DNA of 14,326 nt. It comes from Verrucomicrobiota bacterium. GTDB lineage: Bacteria > Verrucomicrobiota > Verrucomicrobiia > Opitutales > Opitutaceae. Of this stretch, positions 11,252 to 14,326 are shown piece after piece. A model generated the notes under the pieces. The model saw only the letters and a program-made list of their open reading frames with translations, had not been told where the DNA came from and did no database searches. The stretch's first letter is position 1; each line of letters begins with the position of its first letter. The position numbers were made by a program, and so were the translations under genes. The stretch is from contig JAEWNN010000229.1 in the NCBI GenBank assembly GCA_023457035.1, positions 1 to 14,326 of the forward strand, written 5' to 3'.

Positions 11252-12826
11252 ATGAACGGCTCACTCACGATCGGCCAGAAAGTCGTCTTCGGCTTCGCGA
11301 CCCTTGTGGTCCTCTGCGGTTTGACGGGCGGTATCGCCTACTACTCCAACCAATCCATCCGCCGTAATCTGGACGAGGTGTCTGGACACATCCTGCCGGC
11401 GACCGACGCGTTGCTCCAGCTCGACCGCGATCTCCAGCAGGCACTGGTCGACGAGCGCACGCTCCTTTTCACCGCGGCGGATGCCCCGAGTTTCGGGAAA
11501 CTGACCGCCGACCATGCGAACAACATCAAGCAGGTCGCGGAGCGCTGGGACACGTTCAGCACGCACGCCGCAACGTTTGCCTCCGCGTCGATGCGCTCGC
11601 TGATGCAGACCTTCGAGACCAATCGCAGTCAGTGGTTGCCGGTGACCAGCCGCATCCTCCAGCAGTGCGCGGCAACTCCCGTCGACGCGCGAAGCGAGGC
11701 GATCTCTCTCTCCCTTGGCGATGGCGCGGCGAAGTTCGAGGCGACTCGCGAGCAGATCAACGCGATCACCGAGGAACTCGATCGCGTGGTCGCCGAAATC
11801 GGTGCCGCGGCCCAGCGCTCGGCCCGTCAAGCCCTCGTGCTCGTGATGCTCACCGGGCTCGCCAGCATCGTCTTGGGAATCTTGCTGACCTACAGCGTGG
11901 GGGTGCGCGTGAGCCAGCGTCTGCGCGCCCTGATCGCGTCGCTTTCCTCCAGTGCGAACGAGACCACCTCCGCCGCGAATCTCATCACGACCTCGAGCCA
12001 GACGGTCGCCGAAGGCACGAGCACGCAGGCGGCCTCGCTTGAGGAGTCGAGTTCGTCGCTCGAGGAACTGGCCAGCATGACCCGCCAGAACGCCGAGAAC
12101 TCCGCGCAGGTCAGCGACCTCATGAAGAAGGACGCCGCCGAGGTGGCCGGCGCGATCAACTCGCGGATGACGACCATGCAGCGCGCAGTCGAGGAGGCGG
12201 GGCAGGCCAGCGCCGAGACCGCCAAGATCATCAAGACCATCGACGAGATCGCTTTCCAGACCAACATCCTCGCCCTCAACGCGGCGGTCGAGGCCGCGCG
12301 GGCTGGGGAGGCGGGCGCGGGCTTCGCCGTGGTCGCCGACGAGGTGCGCAATCTCGCCCAACGCAGCGCCACCGCGGCCAAGGAGACCCAGCAGTTGATC
12401 GAGAAGTCGTCGGGGAAGACTCGCGACATCTTGGAGTTGTACCGGGAGATCGCGGACCTCACGGTGCGCAACGGCCAGCTCTCGGTGAAGGTCACCGCGT
12501 TGGTCGACGAGGTGGCCAGCGCCTCGCGGGAGCAGAGCCAGGGGATCGAGCAGATCAACCAGGCGGTGCGGCAGATGGACAGCGCGACCCAGGGCAACGC
12601 GGCCAGCGCCGAGGAGGCGGCCAGCGCCGCCGAGGAACTCAATGCGCAGGCCGTGATGTTGCACGAGGCGATCGCGGATCTCGCGCGCCTCGTGGGGGCG
12701 GAGTCCGGTGCTGCTGCCGCGGCCGCACGCCGGTTCTCGGCACCGGAACGGAGTCCGTCCGGCGGGAACCCGTCTTCGGCTCGCTCAAGCGGCCAGTCGC
12801 CGAGTCTGTTGGCGGCGAAACACTGA
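11252..12826 (+). CDS. Methyl-accepting chemotaxis protein without a clear HAMP domain
   Basis: This 524-residue membrane chemoreceptor has TM1 at ~9-31 (VVFGFATLVVLCGLTGGIAYY), a helical periplasmic sensor of about 160 residues resembling the four-helix-bundle class, and TM2 at ~194-217. The cytoplasmic signalling hairpin is typical: EIAFQTNILALNAAVEAAR and AGEAGAGFAVVADEVRNLAQ (332-371) form the tip that binds CheA and CheW. Only about 115 residues separate TM2 from the tip, too few for a full HAMP domain plus the usual adaptation helices; a Ser/Thr/Ala-rich stretch (~228-255) sits there instead. The tail is Ala/Ser/Pro-rich and lacks a CheR-binding pentapeptide. The start is the ATG at 11252, without a Shine-Dalgarno. 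No che genes are near, so it joins a pathway encoded elsewhere. Confidence 0.92.
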   Translation: MNGSLTIGQKVVFGFATLVVLCGLTGGIAYYSNQSIRRNLDEVSGHILPATDALLQLDRDLQQALVDERTLLFTAADAPSFGKLTADHANNIKQVAERWDTFSTHAATFASASMRSLMQTFETNRSQWLPVTSRILQQCAATPVDARSEAISLSLGDGAAKFEATREQINAITEELDRVVAEIGAAAQRSARQALVLVMLTGLASIVLGILLTYSVGVRVSQRLRALIASLSSSANETTSAANLITTSSQTVAEGTSTQAASLEESSSSLEELASMTRQNAENSAQVSDLMKKDAAEVAGAINSRMTTMQRAVEEAGQASAETAKIIKTIDEIAFQTNILALNAAVEAARAGEAGAGFAVVADEVRNLAQRSATAAKETQQLIEKSSGKTRDILELYREIADLTVRNGQLSVKVTALVDEVASASREQSQGIEQINQAVRQMDSATQGNAASAEEAASAAEELNAQAVMLHEAIADLARLVGAESGAAAAAARRFSAPERSPSGGNPSSARSSGQSPSLLAAKH

Positions 12827-12856
12827 GCGTCACGTCGCACGCTCGCTTCCCGGGGC

Positions 12857-12876
12857 GCGCCGGTGAGCGCCGGCGC
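12857..12876. terminator. GC-rich hairpin between convergent genes
   Basis: GCGCCGG (12857-12863) pairs with CCGGCGC (12870-12876) around TGAGCG, 30 bases after the chemoreceptor stop codon. ACTTGTT follows, a poor T tract. It may serve the chemoreceptor and perhaps the converging membrane protein gene. Confidence 0.35.
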
Positions 12877-12895
12877 ACTTGTTCAGCGCCGCCGC

Positions 12896-13372
12896 TCAGG
12901 TGAGGAGGGCATGCAGCGGGAGCAGCACGCAGGCGGCGGACCAGAACGTCGTGCCGATCCGCAGATCGCTGCGACAACGCAGCAGCAGCGCCACGATCAG
13001 CACACTCCAGCCGAGGAGCACGCTGGCGCCGAGCGCCTGCACCGCTGGCCCGTGGGTGCCGCAGAGGCCCAGCACCAGCAGGAGCGTCGCGCCGATGTTC
13101 ACCGCGCCGGGCAGGCCGCAGAGTAGTGCCTTTCCGGCGCCTTCCTCCACCAGCACCTTCGCCCCGGCGCCGATCAGGACCACGCTGATGATGGCAATCT
13201 TCCAGCCCGGACCGCTGAAGGAAAAGAAGCCGGTGCTGCGGTAGGCGGGCAGGAACAGCGCGGCCACAAAGCACAGGCCACCGGCGAGGAGCAGGAAGGT
13301 CATGGTCAGGGGCCGCCGATGGCGCCGCAGATCGTCGGGCGAGGCAAGGTTGAATACCCTGCGGGCCGACAT
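12896..13372 (-). CDS. Small integral membrane protein, unknown function
   Basis: This 158-residue protein begins with a basic 23-residue stretch (RRVFNLASPDDLRRHRRPL) followed by four hydrophobic segments at about 24-43, 56-75, 84-105 and 108-129, and a shorter one near 140-157. It has no charged catalytic motif that I recognise. It could be a transporter fragment, a channel-like protein or a lipid-interacting protein; I cannot choose. The ATG at 13372 is used; the ATG at 13303 would remove the basic N-terminus and start directly at the first helix. Neither has a Shine-Dalgarno. It converges on the chemoreceptor and diverges from the SDR gene 67 bases away. The regular hydrophobic pattern with positive-inside charge supports a real gene. 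Confidence 0.65.
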   Translation of the reverse strand: MSARRVFNLASPDDLRRHRRPLTMTFLLLAGGLCFVAALFLPAYRSTGFFSFSGPGWKIAIISVVLIGAGAKVLVEEGAGKALLCGLPGAVNIGATLLLVLGLCGTHGPAVQALGASVLLGWSVLIVALLLRCRSDLRIGTTFWSAACVLLPLHALLT

Positions 13373-13438
13373 CGGCGTTCAATGCAATGAACGCGCTCCG
13401 GGATTGCGTGCCGGATTCGATCCGTCTCCTTGGTCTCC

Positions 13439-14203
13439 ATGCTTCCCATCGATCTTTCCGGCCGGCTGGCGGTCGTCACCGGCGCCAGCGGCGAACTCGG
13501 GCGTGTCATGGCACGCACGCTGGCGGCGGCCGGCGCGGACGTGGCGCTCACGTATCTGAACAATCCCGCCAAAGCCGAGGCGCTCGCCGCGGAGATTGCG
13601 GCGACGGGCCGGCGCGCGAAGGCGTTCCGGGCCGACGTGACCTCGCAGGAGTCGGTCGGCGCGCTGCGCGATGCCGTGCGCGCGTGGCACCACGATCCGG
13701 AGATCGTCGTGAACAACGCCGTCGTGCAGTACCCGTGGAAGCCGCTGCTGGACCAGGCGGTGGCCGACTACGAGAGCCAGTTTCGCTCGTGCGTGTTGCA
13801 CAACGTGCACATGGCGCAGGCGTTCGTGCCGGCGATGATCCCGCGGCGCTGGGGCCGGGTGATCGCCATCAACACCGAGTGCGCCATGCAGATGTTCCCC
13901 ACCCAGTCGGCCTACGTCGGCGGCAAGCGCGGGATGGACGGCGTGTTGCGCGTGCTCGCGAAGGAGGTGGGCGAGCACCAGATCACCGTCAACCAGGTCG
14001 CTCCCGGCTGGACGGTGAGCGAGAAGGACCGCGCCGCCGGCACGGTGGTGCGCGATGGATACGACAACACCGTGCCGCTCAAACGTCGCGGCACCGACCA
14101 GGAGATCGCCAACGTGGTGGCGTTTCTGGCGTCGGACCTCGCGAGCTTCGTCACCGGTGCGTACGTGCCGGTGTGCGGCGGCAACGTGATGCCGACGATC
14201 TAG
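13439..14203 (+). CDS. SDR-family oxidoreductase with altered catalytic residues
   Basis: This 254-residue classical-length short-chain dehydrogenase/reductase binds NAD(P)H through TGASGELG (14-21). NNAV (92-95) is the NNAG-type strand motif, and YVGGK supplies Y159 and K163 of the catalytic tetrad. VNQVAPGWT and the C-terminal FVTGAYVPVCGG follow the family pattern closely. Two tetrad positions differ from the usual form by my alignment: the serine 13 residues before the tyrosine is T146 (INTECA), and the Asn of helix alpha-4 appears to be C118 (FRSCVLHN). It may still be active, since Thr can sometimes replace Ser, but the substrate is unknown. The ATG at 13439 is chosen over the TTG at 13430 because LPIDLSGRLAVVTG is a normal family start. 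The TAG stop lies in the arm of the following inverted repeat. Confidence 0.87.
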   Translation: MLPIDLSGRLAVVTGASGELGRVMARTLAAAGADVALTYLNNPAKAEALAAEIAATGRRAKAFRADVTSQESVGALRDAVRAWHHDPEIVVNNAVVQYPWKPLLDQAVADYESQFRSCVLHNVHMAQAFVPAMIPRRWGRVIAINTECAMQMFPTQSAYVGGKRGMDGVLRVLAKEVGEHQITVNQVAPGWTVSEKDRAAGTVVRDGYDNTVPLKRRGTDQEIANVVAFLASDLASFVTGAYVPVCGGNVMPTI

Positions 14204-14235
14204 CCGCCTGTCGGACTTCGCCGACAGGCGGCTAG
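14200..14235. terminator. Large perfect inverted repeat after the SDR gene
   Basis: CTAGCCGCCTGTCGG (14200-14214) and its exact complement CCGACAGGCGGCTAG (14221-14235) enclose ACTTCG. The 15-bp stem contains the SDR stop codon. Only TT follows, so as an intrinsic terminator it is strong in stem but weak in T tract. It may instead be a bidirectional terminator or an mRNA 3'-end stabiliser. Confidence 0.65.
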
Positions 14236-14237
14236 TT

Positions 14238-14256
14238 CAACGGGCTGCGCCCGTTG
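14238..14256. other. Second hairpin after the SDR gene
   Basis: CAACGGGC (14238-14245), loop TGC, GCCCGTTG (14249-14256) form a perfect 8-bp stem two bases after the larger inverted repeat. The tandem arrangement resembles that behind PPi-PFK. Confidence 0.5.
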
Positions 14257-14310
14257 GGAAGAATGAGGGAGAAGAATGGACCGCGGCACGGTCCGTGCGG
14301 CGAAAGGAGC

Positions 14311-14326
14311 ATGGCCGCCCGCTTCG
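14311..14326 (+). CDS. Possible start of a further gene, cut by the window edge
   Basis: An ATG at 14311 opens MAARF before the window ends. AAGGAG (14304-14309) lies in front but only one base from the ATG, closer than usual. Too little is visible to call a gene or product. Confidence 0.2.

Noticed and set aside
11261..12664. 467-codon open frame on the minus strand opposite the chemoreceptor
   Set aside because: It is a shadow of the chemoreceptor coding sequence; the plus strand has clear membrane helices and the conserved signalling tip.
1..14326. A complete defence, phage or mobile gene island
   Set aside because: No integrase, transposase, toxin, restriction or phage structural gene was recognised; the genes are ordinary metabolic, lipid and signalling genes with even base composition.

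Overview
The window is GC-rich (roughly two thirds G+C) bacterial chromosomal DNA. No rRNA, tRNA, CRISPR array, integrase or transposase gene was recognised. The gene set suggests a free-living, motile, Gram-negative-type bacterium: a phosphohexomutase, a PPi-dependent phosphofructokinase, an exported methionine sulfoxide reductase, two histidine kinases and a chemoreceptor. The style of the proteins and the intergenic repeats recall Verrucomicrobiota of the Opitutaceae type. That placement is an inference; no marker gene here proves it.

Layout. 1-228 is the 3' end of a phosphoglucomutase/phosphomannomutase. 229-690 is non-coding and holds a paired GTAG-hairpin (REP/BIME-like) element. 691-1422 (+) is a PAP2-type membrane phosphatase or lipid phosphotransferase. 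It converges on a GT28 glycosyltransferase of the MGDG-synthase type (1774-2895, -), and two tandem ~165-bp copies of a second GTAG-hairpin element lie between them. 2896-3453 is non-coding and ends in a sigma-54-like promoter motif in front of a 78-residue stand-alone sigma region 4 protein (3454-3690, +). MsrB (3774-4424, -) diverges from a large membrane hybrid histidine kinase (4620-7334, +). A membrane-anchored protein with a DUF6973-like C-terminus (7375-8430, -) diverges from a soluble histidine kinase (8529-9599, +). PPi-phosphofructokinase (9713-10939, +) ends in a run of hairpins including a strong intrinsic terminator. A chemoreceptor without a recognisable HAMP domain (11252-12826, +) follows a sigma-28-like promoter. 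A small four-helix membrane protein (12896-13372, -) diverges from an SDR-family oxidoreductase with an altered active site (13439-14203, +), which ends in a large perfect inverted repeat.

How the genes may work together. Most genes are single transcription units in convergent or divergent pairs, so there is little operon logic. The two lipid-type enzymes could share membrane glycolipid metabolism. The phosphohexomutase and PPi-PFK belong to central sugar metabolism. The chemoreceptor with a sigma-28-like promoter and the FliA-like region 4 protein behind a sigma-54-like motif hint at a motility-type regulatory link. The kinases have no DNA-binding response regulator in the window.

The strongest non-gene signal is the set of six GTAG-footed hairpins in three inverted pairs. 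Their stems differ by compensatory base changes, and one copy supplies the stop codon of the glycosyltransferase. A second recurring signal is that start codons lack Shine-Dalgarno sequences, and several candidate promoters end only 9 to 15 nt before the start codon, which suggests leaderless or very short-leader transcripts.
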